This document shows, piece after piece, positions 46,125 to 54,851 of a DNA stretch of 64,000 bases. The DNA is from Olivibacter sp. SDN3 (lineage in GTDB: Bacteria; Bacteroidota; Bacteroidia; Sphingobacteriales; Sphingobacteriaceae). Below the pieces are notes generated by a model. It was not told the origin of the DNA and made no database searches. It saw only the letters and a program-made list of their open reading frames with translations. The first letter of the stretch is position 1; every line of letters starts with the position of its first letter. Made by a program: the position numbers and the translations under genes. Location: positions 4,836,001 through 4,900,000 of the forward strand of contig NZ_CP060497.1 of NCBI RefSeq assembly GCF_014334135.1, in the 5' to 3' direction.

Positions 46125-47396
46125 TTAAATCGTCCAAGGTCCACGCATGGGCTGATCTACCAAACGATTGGCTGCTTCATCATCTACAAATAGTTGCTTT
46201 TCGGGATCGAACTTCAGCGACCTTCCCAAACGTAAAGCGGTAAGTCCCATATTAACCAATGTACAGGATCGATAACCATTCTCTTCGTTGAGCGCAAACT
46301 TTTGTCTTCTCTTCACCGCTTGCACAAAATCCGTTACTTGAGCTTCGGGCTCAGGAAACGCTGCCAGCTTCCGCTCCATATCCGGGATATCCGATTTAAA
46401 ACCCGGATATAATTTACCATTTGGCCCATCTATATATGGTACATCTTCATCTCTTCCCTCACCATCCAAAATAATTTTACACCCGTCGGCGTAGGTATAC
46501 TCAATTCTCCGCCAAGTACCCACTGCATCGCTATGCTGCTGCGGAGCATCTATTTCTACCGAGACCGGACTTTCATTATCCTTACCTAAAAAGTACTGAA
46601 TAGGATCTAAATAGTGTTGCCCCATATCTCCCAGGCCTCCCCCATCATAGTCCCAATAACCTCTGAAGGTTTGATGCACACGATGTGTACTATAAGGCTT
46701 AAATTGCGCCGGACCCAACCACATTTCATAATCCAACTCTGCAGGCACGGGTTCTACAGGTAAATTTTCCTTTCCTACCCAATAAAACTTCCAATCAAAA
46801 CCAGTATGTCTACTTACGGTAACTGTCAGTGGCCAGCCAAGCATACCCGTATTTATCAGCTTCTTTATCCGCTTAACGGGTACCGCCATTCCGTAAAAAT
46901 TATCTTCAAAACGAAACCATGTGTTTAATCGGAAAATGCGTCCATGTTGCTGAACAGCTTCTTTCACCTTCTTTCCCTCTCCAATTGTACGCGTCATGGG
47001 TTTTTCGCACCAGATATCTTTTCCTGCACGCGCTGCTTCTGCCGCCATAACGCCATGCCAATGTGGAGGTGTTGCAATGTGGACAATGTCTACTTCAGGT
47101 AATTGAATAAGATCTCTAAAATCAGCCAATTGCTTGATTCCGGTATCATTTAGCTGCTTCATGGCTATAGCGAGATGTCTTTTATCAACATCGCATATGG
47201 CAACCGTTTTAGTGCCGGCATAATCAAAATGCCCTCGTCCCATGGCTCCCACACCGATAATGCCTTTCGTCAAATGATCGCTTGGTGCTAAAAATCCTTG
47301 TCCCCCTAATACAAATCGGGGTACAATACTAAACGCCGCTGCTGCAAACGCCGATTTTTTTATAAACGTACGTCTGGAGGTATGTGTTTCTTTCAT
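46125..47396 (-). CDS. Gfo/Idh/MocA-family oxidoreductase with Tat signal
   Basis: A 423-residue NAD(P)-dependent sugar oxidoreductase. It has a twin-arginine signal TSRRTFIKKSAFAAAAF at residues 6-22, so it is exported folded with bound cofactor. A Rossmann domain follows (IGVGAMGRGHFDYAG near 48). The EKP motif is in WCEKPMTRT (about 134) and the active-site region GGGLGDMGQHYLDPIQYF near 257. Members oxidise the C3 hydroxyl of glycosides. Together with the downstream DUF1080 proteins this forms a 3-keto-glycoside pathway (inference). A conserved 58-bp element lies 40-97 bases upstream. Confidence 0.92.
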   Translation of the reverse strand: MKETHTSRRTFIKKSAFAAAAFSIVPRFVLGGQGFLAPSDHLTKGIIGVGAMGRGHFDYAGTKTVAICDVDKRHLAIAMKQLNDTGIKQLADFRDLIQLPEVDIVHIATPPHWHGVMAAEAARAGKDIWCEKPMTRTIGEGKKVKEAVQQHGRIFRLNTWFRFEDNFYGMAVPVKRIKKLINTGMLGWPLTVTVSRHTGFDWKFYWVGKENLPVEPVPAELDYEMWLGPAQFKPYSTHRVHQTFRGYWDYDGGGLGDMGQHYLDPIQYFLGKDNESPVSVEIDAPQQHSDAVGTWRRIEYTYADGCKIILDGEGRDEDVPYIDGPNGKLYPGFKSDIPDMERKLAAFPEPEAQVTDFVQAVKRRQKFALNEENGYRSCTLVNMGLTALRLGRSLKFDPEKQLFVDDEAANRLVDQPMRGPWTI

Positions 47397-47435
47397 TTAA
47401 GGTTTGTGTTTAAGTATTGACTCGTTTAAACTCGC

Positions 47436-47493
47436 GGTCAATTTAATAATAATTTAATAGTATTACCAATTAAACGATCACGCAACCGTTTGC
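47436..47493 (-). promoter_or_regulatory. 58-bp shared promoter/operator element, copy A
   Basis: Identical at 46 of 58 ungapped positions to 54712-54769. Read towards the oxidoreductase gene it starts with GCAAACGGTTGC (47493-47482), a LacI-type near-palindrome with central CG. It continues with TTGGTAATAC and ends ATTATTAAATTG. TTG-N20-TTAAATTG could be a weak -33/-7 pair, placing the near-palindrome just upstream of -33. It ends 39 bases before the Gfo/Idh start. Confidence 0.65.
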
Positions 47494-47567
47494 ACGGACA
47501 CAGATAATCAAAAAAAAGCTCATTTCTTTAAAAATCGGCATTTCGGCTAAGCTTTTTGTTACAAAAT

Positions 47568-47613
47568 AGGCTTTTGGTATGAAGACCCGTCAAAACACTC
47601 ATACCAAAAGCCT
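47568..47613 (-). terminator. Terminator or attenuator after susD
   Basis: A 15-bp perfect stem, AGGCTTTTGGTATGA (47568-47582) with TCATACCAAAAGCCT (47599-47613), has a 16-base loop, 14 bases after the susD stop. On the minus strand it is followed by ATTTTG. It separates SusCD from the downstream catabolic genes, which have their own element. Confidence 0.7.
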
Positions 47614-47627
47614 AAAAACAACCAAGA

Positions 47628-49214
47628 TCAATAACCAGGGTTCTGAACCATATTTGGATTCGCCAATATTTCATCCTGCGGAATAGGATATCTAAAATCC
47701 CTGTTGGGGTCTTGCGATCGTTCTTCCACCGTTACTCTATTACCCGTAGCTGGATTGGTCGCCCCGTATACGATACCGTTCATAACCTCTCCCAAAACGC
47801 CCCAGCGTCGGATATCGTAAAATCGCGGCCCCTCAAAAGCTAGTTCTGCCATTCTTTCCCGACGCACCAGTTTACGCAATGCATCCGCTGAATTGTATGC
47901 TTGCACATCAATATCAGGCATACCCGCCCGATTACGGATATCATTTAAATGAGTGATGACATCAGGGTGCGAGTGCTCTCCTAATTCAATAAGTGCCTCT
48001 ACATAGTTAAGCAGCACCTCAGCGTAACGTATGTTCATATAGTATAATTGTCTTGATCCAAACCGATCGCGCGTATCCAAATATTTACGCACCCAAAATC
48101 CCGTAGCCGTAGAGCCCTGTACTCCTATTCTATCCGGATTATTGGGATCGGTATTGAAAGGATCGAGTACTACCCCGCTAAACTCATCACCGGGCATTAG
48201 TACTGAAGCCTTCAGGCGCGGATCTCTGTTATCATTATAATTTGGATATCTGCTATAAATAGCAGCCGAATCGGTTCCCAACTCTTCAAGCGTTTTACCC
48301 TGTCTGGTTTCAAAATTATCTACCACTACACTCGTTGGATACAAGGAACCATTTCCACCGATACTAAAAGGAGCGGCAACATTCCATGCCTCTACATTTC
48401 CATTTGGCCTGAACATAATACGCTCATTATTAATCTCTCCATCATAGCTAAATAATTCAGCAAAACTATTGGACGGATTGCTAGGTGATCGATAGAGACG
48501 AAATACGTTCAGGTCGACTACGCGTTTAGCCATGTCTCTGGCTAATTCGTAGCGATGATAGAACAACGCCAATCTCGATATGAAAGCAAAGCACGCACCT
48601 TTAGAAATACGGAACGCTTCCTGGTTAGAATATTCTATAGGTAAATCTTCGGCTGCCAGTTGAAATTCACTTACAATAAAATCAAATACTTCTTCTTGCG
48701 GACTTCTACTTGCATCATTTTCGTTAGGATTAACGGCCACTGTCATAATTGGAATATCACCAAACAACAGTAATAACTCCATATGATAATAAGCTCTTAA
48801 AGCCCGTGCTTCCGCCTTGTAGCGCGTTAACAAAGCTTGTTCCATGAACACTTTATCTGCATGTTCTAAAAATCTGTTGGCGAAACGTATATTGAGGTAA
48901 CAGTCTTGCCAAAAGTGCAGTGCCACGCCCCACTGGTCGTTATGCAACCCCTTCGTAAATATTTCATAGGCACCCCGATGATCTTGTCTTGCTACTGCCT
49001 CATCGGTTAGACTTGTTCTCAACATACCCCCTCTGCCAGAAAAACCATCCGGCACCCCCCAATAAACTGTTGCCAGCGCATTTCTAGCTTGTGTCTCTGT
49101 TTCCCACCAGATATCGTCTGTTACACCAGTTGGGTGCTCATGTGTCAAGAATTTCTCACACCCTGACATTATAATTGATAGTATCGCTATTGCTATAACC
49201 TTTACTGTTTTCAT
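47628..49214 (-). CDS. SusD/RagB-family glycan-binding lipoprotein (unit 1)
   Basis: A 528-residue outer-membrane surface lipoprotein that forms the lid of the SusC pore. The lipobox is in MKTVKVIAIAILSIIMSGC (Cys 19). TPR-like helices include RYKAEARALRAYYHMELLLL (about 128-147). The family's C-terminal pattern MRNIRYAEVLLNYVEAL is seen as MNIRYAEVLLNYVEAL, followed by LAFEGPRFYDIRRWG and YPIPQDEI. It pairs with the SusC gene upstream (gap 136 bases containing a hairpin). The substrate is not defined by sequence; the linked oxidoreductase suggests a glycoside. Confidence 0.94.
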   Translation of the reverse strand: MKTVKVIAIAILSIIMSGCEKFLTHEHPTGVTDDIWWETETQARNALATVYWGVPDGFSGRGGMLRTSLTDEAVARQDHRGAYEIFTKGLHNDQWGVALHFWQDCYLNIRFANRFLEHADKVFMEQALLTRYKAEARALRAYYHMELLLLFGDIPIMTVAVNPNENDASRSPQEEVFDFIVSEFQLAAEDLPIEYSNQEAFRISKGACFAFISRLALFYHRYELARDMAKRVVDLNVFRLYRSPSNPSNSFAELFSYDGEINNERIMFRPNGNVEAWNVAAPFSIGGNGSLYPTSVVVDNFETRQGKTLEELGTDSAAIYSRYPNYNDNRDPRLKASVLMPGDEFSGVVLDPFNTDPNNPDRIGVQGSTATGFWVRKYLDTRDRFGSRQLYYMNIRYAEVLLNYVEALIELGEHSHPDVITHLNDIRNRAGMPDIDVQAYNSADALRKLVRRERMAELAFEGPRFYDIRRWGVLGEVMNGIVYGATNPATGNRVTVEERSQDPNRDFRYPIPQDEILANPNMVQNPGY

Positions 49215-49255
49215 CCGTTAATAATTGTTTTAATCCATCTATCGAATGGAGCTAA

Positions 49256-49309
49256 CCATGTTTAAAATTTACATACTTGTGTATGATGAAAAGTAGATTT
49301 TAAACATGG
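49256..49309 (-). other. Intercistronic stem-loop between susC and susD
   Basis: A 13-bp perfect stem, CCATGTTTAAAAT (49256-49268) with ATTTTAAACATGG (49297-49309). The 28-base loop contains a smaller CATAC/GTATG hairpin. No T-run follows on the minus strand, so it is more likely an mRNA stabiliser or expression-ratio element than a terminator. Confidence 0.6.
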
Positions 49310-49350
49310 AGGGTTTATTTTAAATCATTTGTTCAACGAGCATTACCCCT

Positions 49351-52300
49351 TTAAAACTGGGCGCTTATGCCTATACTGTACATTTTCATGATTCCATAAG
49401 TCCACTGATTACCTGCGCTCTCAGGATCTCTTAACTTCATAGAAGTAAATACAAAAGGATTTTGCGCATTTACATAAAGCCTTAGCCTATTTACTCTCAA
49501 TGCATTACGCATCCTTTCGTTAAAATTATATCCCAACTGTATATAATTTATTCTGGTAAAAGCCTTATTCTGAATCCAGAAATCAGAGGAGAACTTTTGT
49601 GCACCAGGGTTAACAGTAGCACGCGGAAATCTTGCATTAGGTCTATCTGGCCTCCAATAGTTCTCAGCCCAATAAGCTGTAGGTACACCCCCATCAAAAC
49701 TCATATCCATTGGATTGGCTAGCATTCCCGTCAATCGATCCGCCGCTTTACCAGCTCCAGTGAACTGAATATCAAAATCAAAGCCTTTGTACTCCAGATT
49801 AAAATTGGCAAAATAAGTAAATAAAGGCGTAGGGTTTCCTATATAACCTTGATCTTCAGCATTAACCACACCATCGCCATTGACATCCAGAAATTTGATA
49901 TCACCTGGTTGAGAGCCGAGATATATCGGTATCAAAGGATTACCTTCCGCATCAAAATCACTCTCTTGCAATATACCGTCGGTTTTATAGCCAAAAATCC
50001 CATCGATTGGCGAGCCAACTTCACGAATACTAGCTCCGCTGATGTAAGGGCCACCCTGTAACGATAGGATTTCATTTTTAACGTAAGTTGCTCCGCCACT
50101 TAACCCGATCCTCATATCTTTATTAAGTTCCTCATAATAATTACCGGAAATCTCCCAACCCCTATTGAGCACCACACCGGCGTTGATAGGTGATATGCCT
50201 ATACCACCAGAGTACGCCACCGGAGGTGTAATCAAGATGTCACGTGTTTTTTTATTGAACCACTCCAGTACCAGCTCTACTTTATTATCCTTCAACAGGC
50301 CGATATCCATACCTACATTAAAAGACTCCAGCGTTTCCCAGGTAATATCAGGGTTACCCCAAATATTCTCTACGCCATTACTGTTATCAATCAATGTCTG
50401 AAAACGGTATAAGCCTATATTCTCATTTCCTACTAAGCCGAAAGAAGAACGCAGCTTCAAATTATTTACAAAACTGATGTCTTCCATGAAAGACTCTTTG
50501 TGCATATTCCATCCAATAGCTGCGGAAGGGAAGAATCCATACCTATTGCCCGGGCCAAACCTCGAAGAACCATCTACACGCGCTATGGCTTCTACCATAT
50601 ACTTATCTTTGTATATATAATTCAACTTTGAAAAACCAGACACAATTGACCACGCATCAAAACCCTGATCATTACTTTCCTCCAGAGATTGACCAATCAT
50701 TGCATAAAGGTTGTGCTCGCCAAACCGGCGGGTATACTCCAAGTGGGTCTGCAAGTTATAGTAAGTCGTTCGGCCGGTACTCGCATCTCTTACCAATCCC
50801 CATGTTTGCGCAAGCTCTCCCGTAAACGGATCAAAAAAATTAAAGTTATCTCTACTCGTTCTGAAGGCATCACTGTTGATACGAAAATGTCCGTGGCTCC
50901 TTAATACTAAACCAGGTAAGATCTCCCACCTTGGCCGTACATCGATATTTGATTGTACATGCTCTCCCTTCCAGATTCCACCAACTTCAGCGTATGCAAG
51001 CGGGTTGACAATATCGATGTACCTACCATAAAACGATCGGCCGTCCTGATCAGGGTATTTCGGCACAATGGTTGGCGGTACACGATACATATCTTCTAAC
51101 ATCCTATTTCCGCCCGTACCTTGTGGCCTTTCAGATCTGGTAACATCCCGTCTTGTGGCAAAAACATCCAATTGCATAGAAATATTATCCCTGAGGGAGA
51201 CGGTAGAATTTGCTCTGACCTGGTAGCGGCTTGTTCCGCTAAGTGGTATCATCCCTTCCTGCTTCAAATAATTTCCTGTAATGTTGAATCTCGCTAAGCT
51301 ATTTCCGCCATTGATACTTAAGGAATGATTTGTAATGGGCGCTGCTTTATCGATGAGTAAACCCATCCAATCGGTATTTGGGTATCGATATGGATCGACT
51401 TGATCAATGGTATGCTGAATTTCTTCTTCTGAATAATAACTTTGATTCCCGGCATTTACCTGCGCCTCATTGAATAAACGCATATACGCTGGTGCATCAA
51501 CTAATTTATTCAGTGTGGGCGACTGTACGCCGTAATAACCATCATATGCCACATTAATTTTTCCGGGAACACCACGTTTGGTGGTCACTAAAATAACGCC
51601 GTTAGCTCCTCTGGCTCCGTAGGTTGCTCCAGCCGCTGCATCTTTAAGTACGGTAATTTCAGCAATGGTAGATGGATCGATATGGTTCATATCCATCGGA
51701 ACGCCATCTACAATTACCAGCGGATTGGCATTGCCCAGGGTACTTATTCCACGAATTTGAATCACCGCGTTATCGTATCCCGGCATAGCCGACCCCTGAT
51801 TTACGCGTATACCAGTTGTTCCTCCCTGCAGGGCCTGAGACAGATTGGTGATAGGCTTTCCGGCCGTCTGGCGCTCTACATTAACAGAGCTTACCGCACT
51901 GGCGATGTGTTGTTTTTCCTGTTCAGTCATGCCGGTGACCACCACCTCCTGTAAGTTGGAGACCTCTTCGTTAATCGCAATCGTAAGATTATTGTAACTC
52001 CTGGTGATCAACTGCTCGTGGGCAACAAAACCTATTTTTGAAAAAACAAGTACATCGCCACTGTTAACCGTGACCGCATAATACCCGTCATCATCTGTGC
52101 TTCCCAAAGGAGTTTTCCCTTTAACAGATATGATCACATTGTCCACTCCTTTAGGAGGTTCATTGGTATCATACACTCTTCCGCGAACGGTTACAATAGA
52201 ATCTTGCAGGCTATTACCAAAGAGTCCCTTTTTTTCCGTTTTCTTCGAGATGACCACTTGGTTTCCCAGCAGACGATACGCCAGAGGTTTACCTAATAAC

Positions 52301-52599
52301 GCTTTATTCAGAATCTCCGGAATCTTACCATCACGAACATCTAAAGTAACTTTTAGATCGGCGATGGCCTGATCGCTATAAAACACAGAATAATCCGTTT
52401 GTTTTTGGATCTCTTCAAATAGCTCTGTAAGCTTTCCATTTTGCAATTTAACGCTAACCCTGTTCTGTGAATAGGAATCGGCGTACACAGCAACCATGCC
52501 GACACATAAAAAAAAGGTTATCAGCTTTATCATCCGCCAAATTCTTTTAAAAAAACGAGGAACCGTGCCATACATTTGGCAGGCATAAGAAAAAGTCAT
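49351..52599 (-). CDS. SusC/RagA TonB-dependent transporter with STN domain (unit 1)
   Basis: A 1082-residue outer-membrane transporter. After a long N-terminal signal (an alternative Met at 52533 begins MIKLITFFLCVGMVAVYA) comes an STN signalling domain at about 45-120, then a carboxypeptidase-regulatory-like domain at about 138-215. The plug has SVNVERQTAGKPITNLSQAL and ITVLKDAAAGATYGARGANG, and the beta-barrel ends in MYSIGISAQF. The STN domain plus the adjacent fecR and ECF sigma genes mark a transducer that activates its own regulon when substrate binds. A hairpin separates it from susD. Confidence 0.95.
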   Translation of the reverse strand: MTFSYACQMYGTVPRFFKRIWRMIKLITFFLCVGMVAVYADSYSQNRVSVKLQNGKLTELFEEIQKQTDYSVFYSDQAIADLKVTLDVRDGKIPEILNKALLGKPLAYRLLGNQVVISKKTEKKGLFGNSLQDSIVTVRGRVYDTNEPPKGVDNVIISVKGKTPLGSTDDDGYYAVTVNSGDVLVFSKIGFVAHEQLITRSYNNLTIAINEEVSNLQEVVVTGMTEQEKQHIASAVSSVNVERQTAGKPITNLSQALQGGTTGIRVNQGSAMPGYDNAVIQIRGISTLGNANPLVIVDGVPMDMNHIDPSTIAEITVLKDAAAGATYGARGANGVILVTTKRGVPGKINVAYDGYYGVQSPTLNKLVDAPAYMRLFNEAQVNAGNQSYYSEEEIQHTIDQVDPYRYPNTDWMGLLIDKAAPITNHSLSINGGNSLARFNITGNYLKQEGMIPLSGTSRYQVRANSTVSLRDNISMQLDVFATRRDVTRSERPQGTGGNRMLEDMYRVPPTIVPKYPDQDGRSFYGRYIDIVNPLAYAEVGGIWKGEHVQSNIDVRPRWEILPGLVLRSHGHFRINSDAFRTSRDNFNFFDPFTGELAQTWGLVRDASTGRTTYYNLQTHLEYTRRFGEHNLYAMIGQSLEESNDQGFDAWSIVSGFSKLNYIYKDKYMVEAIARVDGSSRFGPGNRYGFFPSAAIGWNMHKESFMEDISFVNNLKLRSSFGLVGNENIGLYRFQTLIDNSNGVENIWGNPDITWETLESFNVGMDIGLLKDNKVELVLEWFNKKTRDILITPPVAYSGGIGISPINAGVVLNRGWEISGNYYEELNKDMRIGLSGGATYVKNEILSLQGGPYISGASIREVGSPIDGIFGYKTDGILQESDFDAEGNPLIPIYLGSQPGDIKFLDVNGDGVVNAEDQGYIGNPTPLFTYFANFNLEYKGFDFDIQFTGAGKAADRLTGMLANPMDMSFDGGVPTAYWAENYWRPDRPNARFPRATVNPGAQKFSSDFWIQNKAFTRINYIQLGYNFNERMRNALRVNRLRLYVNAQNPFVFTSMKLRDPESAGNQWTYGIMKMYSIGISAQF

Positions 52600-52647
52600 A
52601 GTTTTGATTAATAATTAGTTTAAAACCTTAGGTTAATTATTGAAATT

Positions 52648-52677
52648 AACAGGTAGGTGTTGCAGCATCTACCTGTT
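52648..52677 (-). other. Intercistronic stem-loop between fecR and susC
   Basis: AACAGGTAGGTG (52648-52659) pairs with CATCTACCTGTT (52666-52677), 12 bp with one G-T pair and a 6-base loop. There is no T-run on the minus strand. It may be a partial terminator or processing site between the regulator and the transporter. Confidence 0.5.
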
Positions 52678-52689
52678 TTTGATTTGCAG

Positions 52690-53808
52690 CTAATTGCTAG
52701 CCTTTTTTTTCTGTACTACTACCCTCCTTCCTTGTTGAGTGATATAATAATATTGACTGTCATACACCGTATGCAAAACATTTAACAACGAGTTATTTAA
52801 GTCCAATGTTCCCGAGAATGTTTCTTCACGGGTCTCGGCTTCTACATCTAAAATTTTCACATTGTATCTGCGCTCCAGTTTTTTGAGCACTTCGAGGTGT
52901 GGCGTATTATATAATTTCAGCTTTCTACCTGTCCAGAGAACTTCGTGATTGCTCTTATCAAGACTAATATTTAGTTTATCAATTTTTCGGTCCAATACCG
53001 CTACGTCTCCCGGTACAAGTTGTTGTTTCTGAAAACGCTCGGAAGATTTTGTATCGCTCAACTCAATCTTTCCACTCAGCAATATGGCAGTAGAGGCAGA
53101 TTCATCCTTATAGGCACTCACATTAAATTTGGTACCTAAAACTCTTATTTTTATATCTTCAGTACGCACAATAAAAGGATGCTTTTCATCCGTGGCGATA
53201 TCAAAAAAAGCCTCTCCTTCCAAATAAACCGTTCTACTTTCGTTACTAAAATTTGTTGGAAAGGTCAATTGTGAACCCGCGTTCAACGTGACTTTGCTAT
53301 CATCGGGTAAGCGTAGGCTTATACTTCTCCCATAAGGAACGTTAAGTGTTTGAAAACTAGACTTTCCGTTGTCAGCTTTATTGTCTACCACCAGTTCTTT
53401 CTGTTCGTGAAGTTTCGTAAATGTACCGTCTTCCGCGAGCAGGCCTATAGCTGTAGTATCAACGGCGATGGTTTGGTTTTTAATGGCTATATGCTCCAAG
53501 TTTAAGTTGCTGCGACTACGGTTAGTTGTGTAAATCAGCACAGCCAAAATAATACTGGCGGCACATGCTGCAACTTTGAGGTAAAGACGTTTAGGCCTCC
53601 TTCTCATACTTATCTGATCTGTTCCGGTTGATGCCTGAATACGTTGCCAGAGTACGTCTCTATCATTAAGGGTTAAACTTGCAGGCCTCGAGAGCTTTAA
53701 AAAGCGTAGTATACGCCAAGCTGTAGTCCGTTTAACTTGACTGTCTTCCTTGGAGAGTATTTTTTTATGATCGTCTTCGACGAGTATATCCTCTTCTTTT
53801 TTATACAT
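52690..53808 (-). CDS. FecR-family anti-sigma factor
   Basis: A 372-residue inner-membrane regulator. It has a cytoplasmic N-terminal part (about 1-78), one membrane helix (LKVAACAASIILAVLIYTT, about 77-95) and a periplasmic FecR domain. That domain contains LNVPYGRSISLRLPDDSKVTLNAGS (residues about 157-181, given as LNVPYGRSISL and DDSKVTLNAGS), VYLEGEAFFDIATDEKHPF and VLGTKFNVSAY. The C-terminal domain (LKKLERRYNVKILD) resembles the STN-contacting region. It inhibits or activates the ECF sigma encoded just upstream and receives the signal from the STN-bearing SusC downstream. An ATTTCG-N6-CGAAAT repeat lies at 53829-53846. Confidence 0.93.
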   Translation of the reverse strand: MYKKEEDILVEDDHKKILSKEDSQVKRTTAWRILRFLKLSRPASLTLNDRDVLWQRIQASTGTDQISMRRRPKRLYLKVAACAASIILAVLIYTTNRSRSNLNLEHIAIKNQTIAVDTTAIGLLAEDGTFTKLHEQKELVVDNKADNGKSSFQTLNVPYGRSISLRLPDDSKVTLNAGSQLTFPTNFSNESRTVYLEGEAFFDIATDEKHPFIVRTEDIKIRVLGTKFNVSAYKDESASTAILLSGKIELSDTKSSERFQKQQLVPGDVAVLDRKIDKLNISLDKSNHEVLWTGRKLKLYNTPHLEVLKKLERRYNVKILDVEAETREETFSGTLDLNNSLLNVLHTVYDSQYYYITQQGRRVVVQKKKASN

Positions 53809-53983
53809 CAGTTTACCTTAATATTGCCATTTCGGGAGTTCGAAATCCCATTATACAAATGACGTATATCGGTAAGAGACTAATGGGTTTGATTTTATAG
53901 ACTTCGATTTAGGTCTTTTTTTTAAAAAAAAATCAAACAGCTAATAATCAGACGTTTAATTTCACAAGGCAAAAATAAAAGGA

Positions 53984-54592
53984 TTAGCTAATCCTTCTTT
54001 TGCACTTTTCGGCGGATACGGATAATAATAGGAATAGTAGCGGTAGTTTAACTTCTTCCAACGCTAGGCGAAGTTGCTTGATCCCCCGATAAACCAAGGT
54101 ACGACAGGTAGCTACAGAAATCATCATTATTTCCGCAATCTCTTCATAACGCAGTTCATCATTAAATTTGAGTATTATAGCTTCCCGCTGTCTCATTGGC
54201 AGTATAGACATGACCTGCTGTAACTTATGAAACAGTCTGAGTTCTTCATCTGATAATCCAGTGGAACCATCTTCCTGCCATGCTATATCGAGATTATAGA
54301 TTTCCGTAAGCTCAATATTTCTTGGATAGAAATCTTTCAGCCGTTTGATGATCTTTCTTTTTAAAGAGACAAACAGGTAAGATTTCACATTAACAATTGT
54401 AGCTAACCTGGCCCTATAATGATATAAATCCACAAATAGATCATGAATACAATCTCTTATAAGATCGGCATCGCGATGATATCTAAAACCAAAAGCAAAC
54501 AGCGATTCTAGGTAGCAATCGTATAACTGTTCAAAAGACGCCTGTTTGCCTTCTACAAAATTTTGCCACAGTATCTGTTCCTTCTGATCCAT
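53984..54592 (-). CDS. ECF sigma factor (RNA polymerase sigma-70 family)
   Basis: A 202-residue sigma factor. Region 2 has FGFRYHRDADLIRDCIHDLF (about 34-53) and VKSYLFVSLKRKIIKRLKD. Region 4 has LPMRQREAIILKFNDELRYE (about 136-155) and ISVATCRTLVYRGIKQLR. It belongs to the FecI-like group found with FecR and SusC in Bacteroidota. It is expected to direct transcription of the downstream susCD genes once released by FecR. A copy of the 58-bp element shared with the oxidoreductase promoter lies 120-177 bases upstream. Confidence 0.93.
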   Translation of the reverse strand: MDQKEQILWQNFVEGKQASFEQLYDCYLESLFAFGFRYHRDADLIRDCIHDLFVDLYHYRARLATIVNVKSYLFVSLKRKIIKRLKDFYPRNIELTEIYNLDIAWQEDGSTGLSDEELRLFHKLQQVMSILPMRQREAIILKFNDELRYEEIAEIMMISVATCRTLVYRGIKQLRLALEEVKLPLLFLLLSVSAEKCKRRIS

Positions 54593-54711
54593 ATCGTTAA
54601 TCTGCTCTTCTTTTCAGCATTTCGCACAAGAATTGCGGTTCTTATTATTGGAAGTTGTTATACGCTATCTTTAGGATATATTGCTTAAGCGCTACACGCT
54701 AATTAATTCGT

Positions 54712-54769
54712 GGCCAATTTAATAATATTTTAATTGTAATACCAAAATTACACTTATGCAACCGTTTGC
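54712..54769 (-). promoter_or_regulatory. 58-bp shared promoter/operator element, copy B
   Basis: Ungapped partner of 47436-47493 (46/58 identical). Read towards the sigma gene: GCAAACGGTTGC (54769-54758), then TTGGTATTAC and ATTATTAAATTG. TTG-N20-TTAAATTG is a weak promoter candidate. The two copies share the complete 12-bp near-palindrome and the 15-mer CAATTTAATAATA-type tail almost without change. Confidence 0.65.
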
Positions 54770-54809
54770 GTGAAAGCCATTGTAAAATGACGCATACTAT
54801 GATCAATAT

Positions 54810-54844
54810 AATTGCCTGTTAACGACGGTCGTTAACAGGCAATT
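54810..54844. terminator. Strong hairpin after susD (unit 2)
   Basis: A 17-bp perfect inverted repeat, AATTGCCTGTTAACGAC (54810-54826) and GTCGTTAACAGGCAATT (54828-54844), 7 bases after the susD stop. It isolates the sigma gene from read-through. Confidence 0.75.
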
Positions 54845-54851
54845 AAACGCA

